This document shows positions 34,501-44,302 of a DNA stretch of 64,000 nt, in pieces. The position numbers and the translations under genes are program-made. The notes below the pieces were generated by a model that did not search any database, was not told the origin of the DNA, and was given only the letters and a program-made list of their open reading frames with translations. Origin of the DNA: Leucobacter celer subsp. astrifaciens (lineage in GTDB: Bacteria > Actinomycetota > Actinomycetes > Actinomycetales > Microbacteriaceae); NCBI RefSeq assembly GCF_001273835.1, contig NZ_JHEI01000136.1, forward strand, positions 124,001 to 188,000, in the 5' to 3' direction. How positions within the stretch are numbered: the first letter of the stretch is position 1; every line of letters starts with the position of its first letter.

Positions 34501-35103
34501 ATGGATCAGTTCATCACGATGACGGGTGTCGCCGCTCCGCTGAAGCGCTCGAACGTCGACACCGATCAGATCATCCCCGCGGTGTTCCTGAAGCGCGTCA
34601 CCAAGACCGGCTTCGAGGACGCGCTCTTCCACCACTGGCGCCAGAACGAGGACTTCGTGCTGAACCAGCCGGTGTACCAGGGGGCCAGCGTGCTGGTCGC
34701 CGGCCCCGACTTCGGCACGGGATCGTCTCGCGAGCACGCGGTGTGGGCACTGCGCGACTTCGGTTTCAAGGTGGTCATCTCGCCGCGCTTCGCCGACATC
34801 TTCCGCGGCAACTCCGGGAAGCAGGGGCTGCTCGCCGCACAGGTCGAGGAGGCCGATGTCGAGCGGCTGTGGGCCGCCATCGAGGCCGATCCCGGCGTGC
34901 AGCTGACGGTCAGCCTGGAGGACCGCACGGTTTCGGTGGGGGATCTCACGGTCCCGTTCCAGATCGACGACTACACCCGCTGGCGCCTGATGGAGGGTCT
35001 CGACGACATCTCCCTGACGCTGCGCAACGAGCAGGCGATCTCGGATTTCGAGGCGCGCCGTCCCAACTGGATGCCGACGACTACCCCGGTGGAGGCCGCG
35101 TGA
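34501..35103 (+). CDS. leuD: 3-isopropylmalate dehydratase small subunit
   Basis: Small subunit (200 residues) of isopropylmalate isomerase, the swivelling domain that closes the LeuC active site. It shows [17 protein letters not shown] near the N-terminus, the [34 protein letters not shown] block, and the NSGKQGLL motif. It starts three bases after the leuC stop, and its own stop overlaps the GTG of murA. Length and motif order are normal. Confidence 0.96.
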   Translation: MDQFITMTGVAAPLKRSNVDTDQIIPAVFLKRVTKTGFEDALFHHWRQNEDFVLNQPVYQGASVLVAGPDFGTGSSREHAVWALRDFGFKVVISPRFADIFRGNSGKQGLLAAQVEEADVERLWAAIEADPGVQLTVSLEDRTVSVGDLTVPFQIDDYTRWRLMEGLDDISLTLRNEQAISDFEARRPNWMPTTTPVEAA

Positions 35104-36524
35104 ACGACAAGCAGGTGACCCTGGAGGAGACCAGGATCGACGAGAGCCAGGCCGATCAGGGCCTCAAGAAGGATGCTCAGAAGGCGGGGGCCCGCGTGGG
35201 CCTGACCTCGGACGAGATCATCATCAACGGCGGCCGCCCGCTGCGGGGGCGCATCGAGGTGCGCGGAGCCAAGAACCTGGCGCCCAAGGCGATGGTCGCG
35301 GCGCTGCTCGGCAAGACCCCGAGCATCCTGCGCAACGTGCCGAACGTCTCGGACATCCGAGTGGTGGCCGGTCTGCTCGCGCTGCACGGCGTGCTCATCA
35401 CGCGGGGCGAGGATCCGGGCGAGTGGCACTTCGACCCGTCCAACGTCGAGCAGGCGCACCACGCCGACATCGACGCGCACGCCGGTTCGTCGCGCATCCC
35501 GATCCTCTTCTGCGGACCGCTGCTGCACCGCCTCGGAGAGGCGTTCATCCCGGACCTCGGCGGCTGCCGCATCGGGGACCGGCCCATCGACTTCCACCTC
35601 AACGCGCTGCGCAAGTTCGGCGCGGTCGTCGAGAAGCTGCCGAGCGGGATCAGCCTCACCGCCCCCAACGGGCTCACGGGTGCCAGCATCGAGCTGCCCT
35701 ACCCGTCGGTGGGCGCGACCGAGCAGGTGCTGCTCACCGGCGTGCTCGCCAAGGGGCAGACCGAGCTGCGCAACGCGGCGATCGAGCCGGAGATCATCGA
35801 TCTCATCTGCATCCTGCAGAAGATGGGCGCCATCATCACGGTCGAGCCCAACCGCGTCATCTTCATCGAGGGCGTCGAGGAGCTGCGCGGCTACGACCAC
35901 CGCGCGATCTTCGATCGCAACGAGGCCGCCAGCTGGGCCTCCGCCGCGCTCGCGACGAAGGGCGACGTGTTCGTCGGCGGCGCGAAGCAGGAAGAGATGA
36001 TGACCTTCCTCAACGTGTTCCGCAAGGTCGGCGGCGACTTCGACGTGCACGACGACGGCATCCGCTTCTGGCACCCGGGCGGCGAGCTGAAGCCCGTCAC
36101 CATCGAGACCGATGTGCACCCCGGGTTCATGACCGACTGGCAGCAGCCCCTCGTGGTCGCTCTCACGCAGGCGCAGGGCGTCTCGACGATCCACGAGACC
36201 GTCTACGAGAACCGCTTCGGCTTCACCGACGCGCTCAACAAGATGGGCGCCGAGATCGAGGTGTACAAGGACGGGCTGCACGACGAGCACCGGCGGGTGA
36301 ACCGCCGCGAGTTCGAGCAGGCCGCGGTGATCGCCGGACCCAGCCCGCTCGCGGGGGCCGAGATCGAAGTGCCGGATCTGCGCGGCGGATTCAGCTACCT
36401 CATCGCCGGTCTCACGGCCGAGGGGCAGACCAAGGTGACCAACCTCGGAATCATCTCGCGCGGCTACGAGAACTTCATCGAGAAGCTCCGGCAGCTGGGC
36501 GCGGACTTCATCTTCGAGGGCTGA
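35100..36524 (+). CDS. murA: UDP-N-acetylglucosamine 1-carboxyvinyltransferase
   Basis: First committed enzyme of peptidoglycan synthesis, moving enolpyruvate from PEP to UDP-GlcNAc. The protein has 474 residues, about 40 more than E. coli MurA because of a polar N-terminal extension. The fold repeats begin at [20 protein letters not shown]. The catalytic cysteine is Cys156 in GGCRIGDRP, so the enzyme is the cysteine form sensitive in principle to fosfomycin. The ending [18 protein letters not shown] and [13 protein letters not shown] are conserved. The GTG start overlaps the leuD stop, which places murA in the leu operon and so possibly under its leader. Confidence 0.94.
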   Translation: MNDKQVTLEETRIDESQADQGLKKDAQKAGARVGLTSDEIIINGGRPLRGRIEVRGAKNLAPKAMVAALLGKTPSILRNVPNVSDIRVVAGLLALHGVLITRGEDPGEWHFDPSNVEQAHHADIDAHAGSSRIPILFCGPLLHRLGEAFIPDLGGCRIGDRPIDFHLNALRKFGAVVEKLPSGISLTAPNGLTGASIELPYPSVGATEQVLLTGVLAKGQTELRNAAIEPEIIDLICILQKMGAIITVEPNRVIFIEGVEELRGYDHRAIFDRNEAASWASAALATKGDVFVGGAKQEEMMTFLNVFRKVGGDFDVHDDGIRFWHPGGELKPVTIETDVHPGFMTDWQQPLVVALTQAQGVSTIHETVYENRFGFTDALNKMGAEIEVYKDGLHDEHRRVNRREFEQAAVIAGPSPLAGAEIEVPDLRGGFSYLIAGLTAEGQTKVTNLGIISRGYENFIEKLRQLGADFIFEG

Positions 36525-36591
36525 CCCGAAGAAACTGCGAGTTCCGACCTGTCATGCCGGTCGAGGACTGCGGCTCCGGGATAATTGAGCT

Positions 36592-37368
36592 ATGACTGAC
36601 ACGGTGAAATTGCGGAGCCATCCCTCGGCGGAGAAACGTCGGCCCACTGTGTTCTGGGTGCTGGCGGGTTTGATCCTGCCGGTGTGGTCGCTCATGGTGC
36701 GGTATCGGTTCACCCCGACGTCGCGATTGCCGAAGACGGGCCCGTTCATTCTCGCGCCGAATCACTACAGCGAGATCGATCCGATCGCGATGGGGGCCGC
36801 CGTCTGGCACCTGGGACGGCTGCCGCGCTTCATGGCGAAGGCGAGTCTGTTCAAGATCCCCGTGTTCGGGCGGCTGCTGCGCGCGTCGGGGCAGATCCCG
36901 GTCGAGCGCGAGGGCGCCATCCGCTCCGGTGAGGGGCGGAGGAACCCGATGGGCGCCGCGAGTCAGCTCATCGAACGGGAATCGGGCGTCATCGTCTACC
37001 CCGAGGGCACGTTGACCCGCGATCCGGATCTCTGGCCGATGCGCGGCAAGAGCGGGGCGGTGCGGCTGGCGCTCGAGTCGGGCATCCCGCTGATCCCCGT
37101 CGCGCACTGGGGCACGCAGCGGCTCATGCCGCGATACGCGAAGCGGATCCATCCGTTCCCGCGGAAGACGATCGAGGTCGCCGTCGGCGAGCCGCTCGAC
37201 CTCAGCCGCTTCGCGGGGCGTAATCTCGATCAGAAGACGATCAGCGAGGCGACGAACGACCTGATGAACGCGATCACGGCGCTGCTCGCCGAGCTGCGCG
37301 ACGAGAAGCCCCCGGCCGAGCGGTGGGACCCCAGCAAGCATCAGCAGAGCGAGACGGGACGCTTTTGA
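36592..37368 (+). CDS. plsC: PlsC-type 1-acyl-glycerol-3-phosphate acyltransferase
   Basis: Acyltransferase of 258 residues in phospholipid synthesis. The catalytic NHYSEIDPIA gives the HX4D motif near residue 56, the glycerophosphate-binding VYPEGTLTRD follows near 135, and a single N-terminal hydrophobic segment (VFWVLAGLILPVWSLMV) anchors it. IPLIPVAHWGTQRLM is the fourth block. It starts 67 bases after murA. Its stop overlaps the TTG of gpsA, which supplies glycerol-3-phosphate for the same pathway. Exact substrate within the PlsC family is inferred. Confidence 0.9.
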   Translation: MTDTVKLRSHPSAEKRRPTVFWVLAGLILPVWSLMVRYRFTPTSRLPKTGPFILAPNHYSEIDPIAMGAAVWHLGRLPRFMAKASLFKIPVFGRLLRASGQIPVEREGAIRSGEGRRNPMGAASQLIERESGVIVYPEGTLTRDPDLWPMRGKSGAVRLALESGIPLIPVAHWGTQRLMPRYAKRIHPFPRKTIEVAVGEPLDLSRFAGRNLDQKTISEATNDLMNAITALLAELRDEKPPAERWDPSKHQQSETGRF

Positions 37369-38486
37369 GTGCCAAACCCATTCCCGTGGTCACGGGCAAC
37401 CGCTCGCGCAACCGCGGGCGCAAGGTCGCCGTGATCGGATCGGGCAGCTGGGGCACGACCTTCGCGAAGGTGCTGTGCGACGCCGGCTGCGACGTCACCG
37501 TGTGGGCCAGGCGGCCCGAGGTGGCGAACGAGATCCAGGTCGCGAAGCGCAACAGCCAGTATCTTCCTGGCATCAACCTGCCGAAGAGCCTCAAGGCCAC
37601 CAGTGATCTGAGCGCGGCGCTCAAGGGTGCACGGCTCGTGTTCCTGGCCGTGCCGAGCCAGACCCTGCGTCAGAACCTCGTCGACCTCGAGCCGTATCTC
37701 GACCGCCGCAGCGTGCTCGTGAGCCTGGTCAAGGGCGTGGAGAAGACCACCACCATGCGCATGTCCGAGGTCATCGCCGACGCGCTGGATCTCGATCCCG
37801 CACGCATCGCCGTGGTCTCCGGCCCCAACATCGCGCTCGAGATCGCGAAGGAGCAGCCCACCGGGGCCGTCGCCTCATGCGCCGATCTCGGGGTGGCTCA
37901 GGAGATCGCCACGGCGGCGTCCGCGCCCTACTTCCGCACCTACGTCAACACCGACGTCGCGGGCACCGAGCTCGGCGGTGTGCTGAAGAACCTCATCGCG
38001 CTCGCGATCGGCATCGTCGACGGCGTGGGATACGGGGAGAACACCAAGGCCGCGATCATCACGCGCGGGCTCGCCGAGATGACGGAGTTCTCCGTCGCCT
38101 CGGGCGCGGATCCCGCCACGCTCTCCGGGCTCGCCGGTCTCGGCGACCTCATCGCCACCTGCCAGTCGCCCCTCTCCCGCAACAACACCGCCGGCCGCCT
38201 CATCGGCCAGGGGTACACGCAGGAGGAGACGCGGGAGCAGATGCAGCAGGTCGCCGAGGGCATCACCTCAGTGCACCCGGTGCTGGAGCTGGCACGTGAG
38301 CGCGGCATCGTGATGCCGATCGTGGAGCAGGTGCAGATGGTGCTGAACGGCACGATGGCGCCGAAGAACCTCGGCCCGCACCTCGCGACCGAGGACGACG
38401 TGCCGCAGCCCGAGCTGAGCCTCGCGGGCCCCGAGCCCGGCCGCTGGCGCCGACTGCTGGACCGATTGAAGGGAACCCCCGCGTGA
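37365..38486 (+). CDS. gpsA: glycerol-3-phosphate dehydrogenase [NAD(P)+]
   Basis: Enzyme of 373 residues that reduces dihydroxyacetone phosphate to glycerol-3-phosphate for phospholipid synthesis. The Rossmann loop is VAVIGSGSWGTTFA, followed by FLAVPSQTLR, VSLVKGVE, VVSGPNIALEIAKEQPT, the catalytic GVLKNLIALAIGIVDGVGYGENTKAAIITRGL with its lysine, and GLAGLGDLIATC. The TTG at 37365 overlaps the plsC stop (TTGA) and is preferred to upstream starts that lie inside plsC. About 40 extra C-terminal residues are Pro/Arg-rich. The stop overlaps the ddl start. Confidence 0.95.
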   Translation: MSAKPIPVVTGNRSRNRGRKVAVIGSGSWGTTFAKVLCDAGCDVTVWARRPEVANEIQVAKRNSQYLPGINLPKSLKATSDLSAALKGARLVFLAVPSQTLRQNLVDLEPYLDRRSVLVSLVKGVEKTTTMRMSEVIADALDLDPARIAVVSGPNIALEIAKEQPTGAVASCADLGVAQEIATAASAPYFRTYVNTDVAGTELGGVLKNLIALAIGIVDGVGYGENTKAAIITRGLAEMTEFSVASGADPATLSGLAGLGDLIATCQSPLSRNNTAGRLIGQGYTQEETREQMQQVAEGITSVHPVLELARERGIVMPIVEQVQMVLNGTMAPKNLGPHLATEDDVPQPELSLAGPEPGRWRRLLDRLKGTPA

Positions 38487-39595
38487 ACACTGCCGCCAAG
38501 CGCACCGTCGCACTCCTGTTCGGCGGACGGTCGAGCGAGCACGGCATCAGCTGCGTCACCGCAGCCGGCGTGCTGCGCGCGATCGACCGCGATCGCTTCG
38601 ACGTGATCCTCGTCGGCATCACCCGGCAGGGGGCGACCGTGCTGATGCAGGAGGACGACCTCGACGGCTACCGGCTCGAAGCAGGCGCCCTGCCCGAGGT
38701 GCGCGACAACGGCACCCGGGTGCTGTGGCCGGCCTCGACGGCGACGCGGGCGCTCACCGTGATCGACCAGGCGGGCTCGCTGCGCACGCTGGGACACGTC
38801 GACGCGGTGCTGCCCATGCTGCACGGGCCCTACGGCGAGGACGGCACGGTGCAGGGCATGCTCGATCTCATCGATCTGCCGTACGTGGGCAGTGGTGTGC
38901 TGGGCTCCGCGCTGTGCATGGACAAGCACGCGGTGAAGACCGTGCTCGCCGACGCGGGCATCCGGGTGGCGCCGTGGCGCACCGTGACGCGCGAGCAGCT
39001 GTCGCGGGACCCCTCCCTGACCGGGGGGCTCGACGAGGGCCTGCACTACCCGCTGTTCGTGAAGCCGGCCCGCGCCGGATCGTCGGTCGGTGTGAGCAAG
39101 GTCACCGACGCGTCCGGGATTCCGGCCGCGCTCGAGACGGCCTTCGCGGAGGACCGCACGGTGCTGATCGAGTCGGGCGTGACCGGTCGCGAGATCGAGA
39201 TTGCGGTGCTCGAGGGGCGCGGCGACGCGCGGCCGCGCACCAGCTCGGTGATCGGCGAGATCGTCTTCACCGGCCGTGACTTCTACGACTTCGACGCGAA
39301 GTACCTGGGCGCCGCCGGGGTGGAGCTCGAACTGCCGGCGAAGGTCACGGAGGCCGAGTTCGCGGCGATCCGCGACGCCGCCGTTCTGGCCTTCGAGGTG
39401 ACGCAGTGCGCCGGGCTCGCGCGCATCGACTTCTTCCTCACGGCGGACGGCCCCGTGCTCAACGAAATCAACACCCTCCCGGGCTTCACCCCGATCTCGA
39501 TGTACCCGCGCCTCTGGGAGGAGTCCGGGGTGGGGTACACGGAACTCATCACCGAGCTCATCGAGCTGGCGATCGAGCGGGAACCCGCGTACTGA
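38483..39595 (+). CDS. ddl: D-alanine--D-alanine ligase
   Basis: ATP-grasp ligase of 370 residues that makes the D-Ala-D-Ala end of peptidoglycan precursors. It shows LLFGGRSSEHGISCVTA at the N-terminus, LHGPYGEDGTVQGMLDLIDLPYVGSGVLGSALCMDK, the ATP-binding FVKPARAGSSVGVSKV, and the metal-binding ARIDFFLTADGPVLNEINTLPGFT. The active-site Tyr/Ser region (DFYDFDAKYL) is conserved, with tyrosine and not phenylalanine at the usual acceptor-selecting position, so D-Ala-D-Ala is expected. The GTG start overlaps the gpsA stop. It is the last gene of the operon. Confidence 0.95.
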   Translation: MNTAAKRTVALLFGGRSSEHGISCVTAAGVLRAIDRDRFDVILVGITRQGATVLMQEDDLDGYRLEAGALPEVRDNGTRVLWPASTATRALTVIDQAGSLRTLGHVDAVLPMLHGPYGEDGTVQGMLDLIDLPYVGSGVLGSALCMDKHAVKTVLADAGIRVAPWRTVTREQLSRDPSLTGGLDEGLHYPLFVKPARAGSSVGVSKVTDASGIPAALETAFAEDRTVLIESGVTGREIEIAVLEGRGDARPRTSSVIGEIVFTGRDFYDFDAKYLGAAGVELELPAKVTEAEFAAIRDAAVLAFEVTQCAGLARIDFFLTADGPVLNEINTLPGFTPISMYPRLWEESGVGYTELITELIELAIEREPAY

Positions 39596-39621
39596 GCCGG
39601 GCCCGAACCCGGGTCCAGGGG

Positions 39622-40104
39622 CTACAGGTCGAGCGTGTCGGTGAGGCTCGTGCACTGGCGCAGCTGCGGCAGCTGCTGCACGACCGATCCCAGGTCGAGC
39701 ACGGCCTCCGTGCCGCTGACCTGTTCGGAATCCACGAAGACCGCGAGGCCGGGGGAGCGGCCGTAGGCCTCGAAGCGGTAGATCGGCGCGGCCGAGTCGT
39801 CCACGATCCAGTCGACGCCGTTGACGTTGACGCAGCTGTCGGTGGTCGGCCCGCTCGGCTCGATCCCGCACTGCAGCTGCACGGCGGACGGGTTGCCCCA
39901 GGCGCCGGTCGACTGGGCGTTCGTGGTGCGACGATCCATGCCCGCCACCTGCGGAGGCAGCCGCACGATCACGTCGGCGCACGCGGGGTCGTTCGCGTTC
40001 GCGGCCGCCTCCATCGGCACGTCGCTCGCGCAGGCGGTGAGCAGCGAGGCCGCACCGGCGAGTGCAGCGGCCAGTGCGAGGAGCCGAAGGGCGGGAGATT
40101 TCAC
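39622..40104 (-). CDS. DUF3515 lipoprotein
   Basis: Predicted lipoprotein of 160 residues: signal peptide of about 23 residues ending in LLTAC. The mature part has DPACADVIVRLPP, then a WGNPSAVQLQCGI block, VNVNGVDWIVDD, and a C-terminal RQCTSL, the pattern of DUF3515, an actinobacterial family of unknown role. The conserved cysteines could form disulphides outside the membrane. It starts with GTG at 40104 and is divergent from thiL, a common pairing in related genomes. It is convergent with ddl. Confidence 0.85.
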   Translation of the reverse strand: MKSPALRLLALAAALAGAASLLTACASDVPMEAAANANDPACADVIVRLPPQVAGMDRRTTNAQSTGAWGNPSAVQLQCGIEPSGPTTDSCVNVNGVDWIVDDSAAPIYRFEAYGRSPGLAVFVDSEQVSGTEAVLDLGSVVQQLPQLRQCTSLTDTLDL

Positions 40105-40147
40105 GCTGCCAGCTTAGCGAGGGATGCCTGTGCACTAGTTTGGGAGG

Positions 40148-41146
40148 GTGATGCAGACCGTGGGCGAGCTGGGGGAGAGCGGCGTGCTCGGCAGGGTGCT
40201 GGCCCGCCTGGGCGACGCACGGGCGGCCGTACTCGGGCCGGGCGACGACTGCGCGGTGCTGCGCGTGAGCGGCGACGCCGTGGTGACCACCGACACGATG
40301 ATCGAGGGACCCGACTTCCGGCTGGCCTGGCACGACGGCTTCGAACTGGGTTGGAAGCTCGCGGCGACGAACCTCTCGGACGTCGCTGCGATGGGTGCCG
40401 TGCCGACCGCGCTCACGCTGGCGCTGGCGGTGCCGCACGACACGCCGGTCGCCCTGCTCGAGCGCATCGCCGAGGGCCTCGACGCGGCGTGCCGCACGCT
40501 CGCCCCCGGGTGCGGGGTGATCGGCGGCGATCTGGGACGTGCGCCCGCGGTGACGGCGGCGGTGACCGCGATCGGCGAGCTGGAGGGGCGCGCGCCCGTG
40601 GTGCGGTCGGGGGCCCGGCCGGGCGATGCGGTCGCCTACGCGGGCGAGCTCGGCCTGGCGGGCCTGGGCCTCTCGCTGCTCTTCGCCGAGGCGGCCGAGG
40701 CTGACGGCACCGCGCACGATCGCACGATCGCCGAGCTGTGGGCGCGGCACCCCGAGGCGCTCGCGGCTCAGCTCGCGCCGGCCCCGCCGATTCCGCTCGG
40801 ACCGGCCGCGGCTCGCGCCGGGGCGACCGCGATGATGGACGTGTCCGACTCGCTGTCGATCGACGCGGATCGCCTCGCTCGCGCCAGCGGCGTGCGGGTG
40901 CGGTTCGAGACCGAGCTGCTCGAGGCGGAGTTCGGCGAGCAGCAGGGGGTGCGGGTGCCGGTCGAGGCGATGCTCACCGGGGGCGAGGATCACGGGCTGC
41001 TGGCGACGTTCCCGCGCGACGCCGAGCTGCCGAGGGGCTTCTCGGTCATCGGCTCGGTGGACGAGGGATCCGGAGTGCTGCTCGACGGCGCGATGCTCGA
41101 GCCGCGCGGCTGGGATCCGTACACGGTGCGACCGCCCGGCTCGTAG
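40148..41146 (+). CDS. thiL: thiamine-monophosphate kinase
   Basis: PurM-like kinase of 332 residues that makes thiamine diphosphate from the monophosphate. Conserved parts are VLGPGDDCAVLRV with metal-binding aspartates, VTTDTMIEGPDFRLAW, AATNLSDVAAMGAVPTALTLALAVP, GVIGGDLGRAP, AMMDVSDSLSIDADRLA and TGGEDHGLLATFP. A TAGTTT hexamer ends six bases before the GTG at 40148, so a leaderless GTG start is likely; the ATG at 40151 is the alternative. It converges with the PucR regulator. Confidence 0.94.
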   Translation: MMQTVGELGESGVLGRVLARLGDARAAVLGPGDDCAVLRVSGDAVVTTDTMIEGPDFRLAWHDGFELGWKLAATNLSDVAAMGAVPTALTLALAVPHDTPVALLERIAEGLDAACRTLAPGCGVIGGDLGRAPAVTAAVTAIGELEGRAPVVRSGARPGDAVAYAGELGLAGLGLSLLFAEAAEADGTAHDRTIAELWARHPEALAAQLAPAPPIPLGPAAARAGATAMMDVSDSLSIDADRLARASGVRVRFETELLEAEFGEQQGVRVPVEAMLTGGEDHGLLATFPRDAELPRGFSVIGSVDEGSGVLLDGAMLEPRGWDPYTVRPPGS

Positions 41147-41164
41147 CGGTCGCGGGGTCGGCCG

Positions 41165-42751
41165 CTAGCCTGCGTCGGCCGCCAGCCGCAGCGCCGCCCA
41201 CAGTTCGGCGCGGGTGTCGGGGGAGTCGAGGTCGGCCTGCAGCAGGTTGGCCGCCGTCTGCACCCTCGCCTTGAGGGTGTGCCGGTGCACGCCCAGCTCG
41301 GCCGCCGCCGGGCTCGTCTGGCCGTGGTGCGCGAGCCAGGCGGTGAGGCTCGCCTCGATGGTGTCGTCGTGGCGCCGATCGTGGTGCCGGATCGGAGCGA
41401 GCAGGCTCTCGGCGCGCCGGCGGCCCTCGGGGTGCGCGCCCAGCAGGTGGAGCACGCCGTCGTGCAGCGCGGGCAGATAGTCCACCGGGGCGTCCGCGCC
41501 GCTCGCGAGCGAGTAGGCGAGCGCGCGGTCGGCCTGGCCCAGCAGCTCCTCGAATCGCTGCAGGGTGCCGCGCTCCGAGATGCCGGACGGCACCCGGTGG
41601 GAGAGGAGCAGGCGGCGGATCGCCGGCAGGTGCCGGGTCTCGCCGAGGAGGAGCTCCGCCCCGTCGTGCGAGGCGGTGATGAGCCCCGCACTCCCCGCGT
41701 CGAGGGAGTGCAGATCCTCCAGCAGCTGCGGATCCGGTTTCTCGGCGGTGGGGTAGCGGGCAACGACGACCGGCCCGCGCGGCAAGCGGGACAGGGCGCC
41801 GCGGCCGAGCGTCTCGGCGAGCGAGAAGTTCTTCGCCAGCAGCAGCTGCACGATCGCCTCGCGCAGCGCCGACTGCGCGTCGTCGATGCCGCTGCGGTGC
41901 TCGAGCTGCACCGTCGCGATCGCGGCGACGAGACCGATGAGCGTGCGCTCCGCGGTGTCCGGGGCGCCGTGATCCTCGACCACGAGCACGCCGAGCACCT
42001 GCCCCTGCCGTCCGAGCGCCTGCATCTGGATGCCGCCGCCCTCCTCCGAACCGATGCGTCCGGCGCTGACGCCGCGCTCGACGAGGCGCCTGGTCTCGCG
42101 CCGGATCCACTCGGGCTGCATCTCGGTTCGAGCGGCCCTCGGCGCGAGCTCGATGATCCGACCCGAGCGGTCGGTCACGCAGACCCAGCGGCCGAGGCGG
42201 GAGGCGGCCTCGCGCACGGCTGCGGCGAGCCCGTCCCGATGCAGCGATGCGGCGGCGACCGCGCGCTGCGACTCGAGGGCCCACAGATCCCGTTCGCGGG
42301 TGCGCGCGTCGAGCAGGCGGGCCGCGGTCTGCACGATCTCGATGAACGCGGTGTCGTACGGCACGCGGAAGAGCGGCAGGCCGAGCCGGTCGCAGGCGGA
42401 GACGATGGGCGCGGGCACTCGGTCGAGGTGCAGGCCGACCGCGACGCCGAGCGCGGTGACCCCGGCGTCGATCAGGCGCTGCACGTACGCGTCGGCGTCG
42501 CTCTGGTCGTGCACGGCCGAGAAGCGCGCGCCCGTGGTGAGCAGCACGGTGCGCGGCGGCAGGAAGGGTGTGGGATCCTCGAGCTCGCTCACGTGCACCC
42601 ACTGCACGGCGCGGTCGGCGGTGTGCTCGGAGGATCCCGCGATGAGCACCAGGCTGAGCTGGTACTGGTGCAGCAGCTCGCCGAGGGCGATCGTGGGCTG
42701 CGGCAGCGTGGTGTGCTCGGGGGAGACCGTCGACCCCTGTGCCTCTGCCAT
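41165..42751 (-). CDS. PucR-family transcriptional regulator, probable control of gabTD
   Basis: Regulator of 528 residues. The N-terminal PucR domain (about 20-145) has ELLHQYQLSLVLIAG and RTVLLTTGARFS, a GGDEF-like region follows, and the C-terminal helix-turn-helix of the PucR/CdaR type is ELGVHRHTLKARVQTAANLL near 485-505. Such proteins usually activate catabolic genes in response to the substrate. It is divergent from gabT with 178 bases between, so control of GABA breakdown is the simple inference. A candidate site, CTGTCGA then TCGGCAG (42779-42797), lies in that gap. Confidence 0.88.
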   Translation of the reverse strand: MAEAQGSTVSPEHTTLPQPTIALGELLHQYQLSLVLIAGSSEHTADRAVQWVHVSELEDPTPFLPPRTVLLTTGARFSAVHDQSDADAYVQRLIDAGVTALGVAVGLHLDRVPAPIVSACDRLGLPLFRVPYDTAFIEIVQTAARLLDARTRERDLWALESQRAVAAASLHRDGLAAAVREAASRLGRWVCVTDRSGRIIELAPRAARTEMQPEWIRRETRRLVERGVSAGRIGSEEGGGIQMQALGRQGQVLGVLVVEDHGAPDTAERTLIGLVAAIATVQLEHRSGIDDAQSALREAIVQLLLAKNFSLAETLGRGALSRLPRGPVVVARYPTAEKPDPQLLEDLHSLDAGSAGLITASHDGAELLLGETRHLPAIRRLLLSHRVPSGISERGTLQRFEELLGQADRALAYSLASGADAPVDYLPALHDGVLHLLGAHPEGRRRAESLLAPIRHHDRRHDDTIEASLTAWLAHHGQTSPAAAELGVHRHTLKARVQTAANLLQADLDSPDTRAELWAALRLAADAG

Positions 42752-42778
42752 GATCCTCCCGAACTTCCAGTAGCCACT

Positions 42779-42797
42779 CTGTCGAAACTCTCGGCAG
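42779..42797. promoter_or_regulatory. imperfect inverted repeat between pucR-type gene and gabT
   Basis: CTGTCGA and TCGGCAG form an inverted repeat with one mismatch and a five-base spacer, 28 bases upstream of the regulator start. A TAGGCT hexamer at 42840-42845 is a possible gabT -10. Operator function is a guess from position. Confidence 0.3.
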
Positions 42798-42929
42798 ATT
42801 TACTCCATTCTGGCACGAAGTCGCGAGAACGTCACGGGCTAGGCTGATCCGGAATCACCCGATCCCGCACCGCGCCGGCGCGGGTTCCTATCGAGTCGCA
42901 GGGCCCAGGCCCAGGCAAGGAGAATCATC

Positions 42930-44267
42930 ATGGTCGATGTCATCGGCGGTCCCTCGCTTCCGCAGGAGCGCAAGCTCGTCACCAGCATCCCCGGCCCCAA
43001 GTCGCAGGAGCTGCTGGCCCGCAAGAACGCCGCGGTCGCCGCGGGCGTGGGTGTGGCGCTTCCCGTCTCGATCGTCGCCGCGGGCGGCGGCGTGATGGTC
43101 GACGTCGACGGGAACTCGCTGATCGACCTCGGATCCGGCATCGCCGTGACCGGCGTGGGCAACTCGGCCCCGGCCGTCGTCAAGGCCGTGACCGAGCAGG
43201 TGCAGCAGTTCACGCACACCTGCTTCACCGTGACCCCCTACGACGGGTACGTGAGGGTCGCCGAGAAGCTCAACGAGCTCACCCCCGGCGACCACGAGAA
43301 GCGCTCGGCCCTCTTCAACTCGGGCGCCGAGGCCGTCGAGAACGCGATCAAGATCGCCCGCCACTACACCAAGAAGAACGCCGTCGTCGTGTTCGACCAC
43401 GCCTACCACGGCCGCACCAACCTCACCATGGGGATGACCGCGAAGAACATCCCCTACAAGGACGGCTTCGGCCCCTTCGCCCCCGAGGTCTACCGCGTGC
43501 CCACCTCCTACCCCTTCCGCGACGGCCTCACCGGCGCCGAGGCGGCGCAGGTCGCGCTGACCCAGATCGAGAAGCAGGTCGGTGCATCGAACCTCGCGGC
43601 GATCATCATCGAGCCCATCCAGGGCGAGGGCGGCTTCATCGCCCCGGCCGAGGGCTTCCTCCCCGCTCTGCAGGAGTGGGCGATCGCCAACGGCGTCGTC
43701 TTCATCCTCGATGAGGTGCAGACCGGCTTCGCGCGCACCGGCGACCTGTTCGCCGCGAACCACGAGGGCGTCGTCGCCGATCTCGTGACCACCGCCAAGG
43801 GCATCGCGGGCGGCCTGCCGCTCTCCGCGGTGACCGGCCGCGCCGAGATCATGGACTCCGCGCACGCGGGCGGCCTCGGCGGCACCTACGCGGGCAGCCC
43901 GATCGCCTGCGCGGCCGCGCTCGCCACGATCGACACCTACCAGCAGGAGAACCTCACCGAGCGGGCCCGCGAGATCGGCGCCGTCATCGAGGAGTTCTTC
44001 GGCGAGCTGGCCAAGAGCGATGATCGCATCGGCGACATCCGCGGCCGCGGCGCGATGCAGGCGATCGAGCTCGTCGAGTCGGGATCGAAGACCCCGAACG
44101 CTGCGCTGACCGGCGCCATCGCGAAGCACGCGGGCGAGCAGGGCGTCATCCTCCTCACCTGCGGCACCTACGGCAACGTGATCCGCTTCCTCCCGCCGCT
44201 GGCGATCTCCGACGAGCTGCTGCGCGAGGGCCTGCAGATCGTCGCCGACGCCCTGGCCGCCAACTGA
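42930..44267 (+). CDS. gabT: 4-aminobutyrate--2-oxoglutarate aminotransferase
   Basis: Class III PLP aminotransferase (445 residues) that converts GABA to succinate semialdehyde. It shows LFNSGAEAVENAIKIAR, the HAYHGRTNLTMGMT block, EPIQGEGGFI, FILDEVQTGFARTG with the PLP-binding aspartate, and the PLP lysine in VTTAKGIAGGLPLSAV. GGLGGTYAGSPIACAAAL completes the signature. AAGGAG is seven bases upstream of the ATG. It is followed after 35 bases by gabD. The combination with gabD and a divergent PucR supports the GABA assignment over other omega-aminotransferases. Confidence 0.94.
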   Translation: MVDVIGGPSLPQERKLVTSIPGPKSQELLARKNAAVAAGVGVALPVSIVAAGGGVMVDVDGNSLIDLGSGIAVTGVGNSAPAVVKAVTEQVQQFTHTCFTVTPYDGYVRVAEKLNELTPGDHEKRSALFNSGAEAVENAIKIARHYTKKNAVVVFDHAYHGRTNLTMGMTAKNIPYKDGFGPFAPEVYRVPTSYPFRDGLTGAEAAQVALTQIEKQVGASNLAAIIIEPIQGEGGFIAPAEGFLPALQEWAIANGVVFILDEVQTGFARTGDLFAANHEGVVADLVTTAKGIAGGLPLSAVTGRAEIMDSAHAGGLGGTYAGSPIACAAALATIDTYQQENLTERAREIGAVIEEFFGELAKSDDRIGDIRGRGAMQAIELVESGSKTPNAALTGAIAKHAGEQGVILLTCGTYGNVIRFLPPLAISDELLREGLQIVADALAAN

Positions 44268-44302
44268 CCGACGCCGTCGGTCGTTACGAAAGGACACCAG
44301 AC

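Noticed and set aside
37940..40993. 1017-residue minus-strand open frame
   Set aside because: It overlaps gpsA, ddl, the DUF3515 gene and thiL, all with intact family signatures; the composition is that of an antisense frame.
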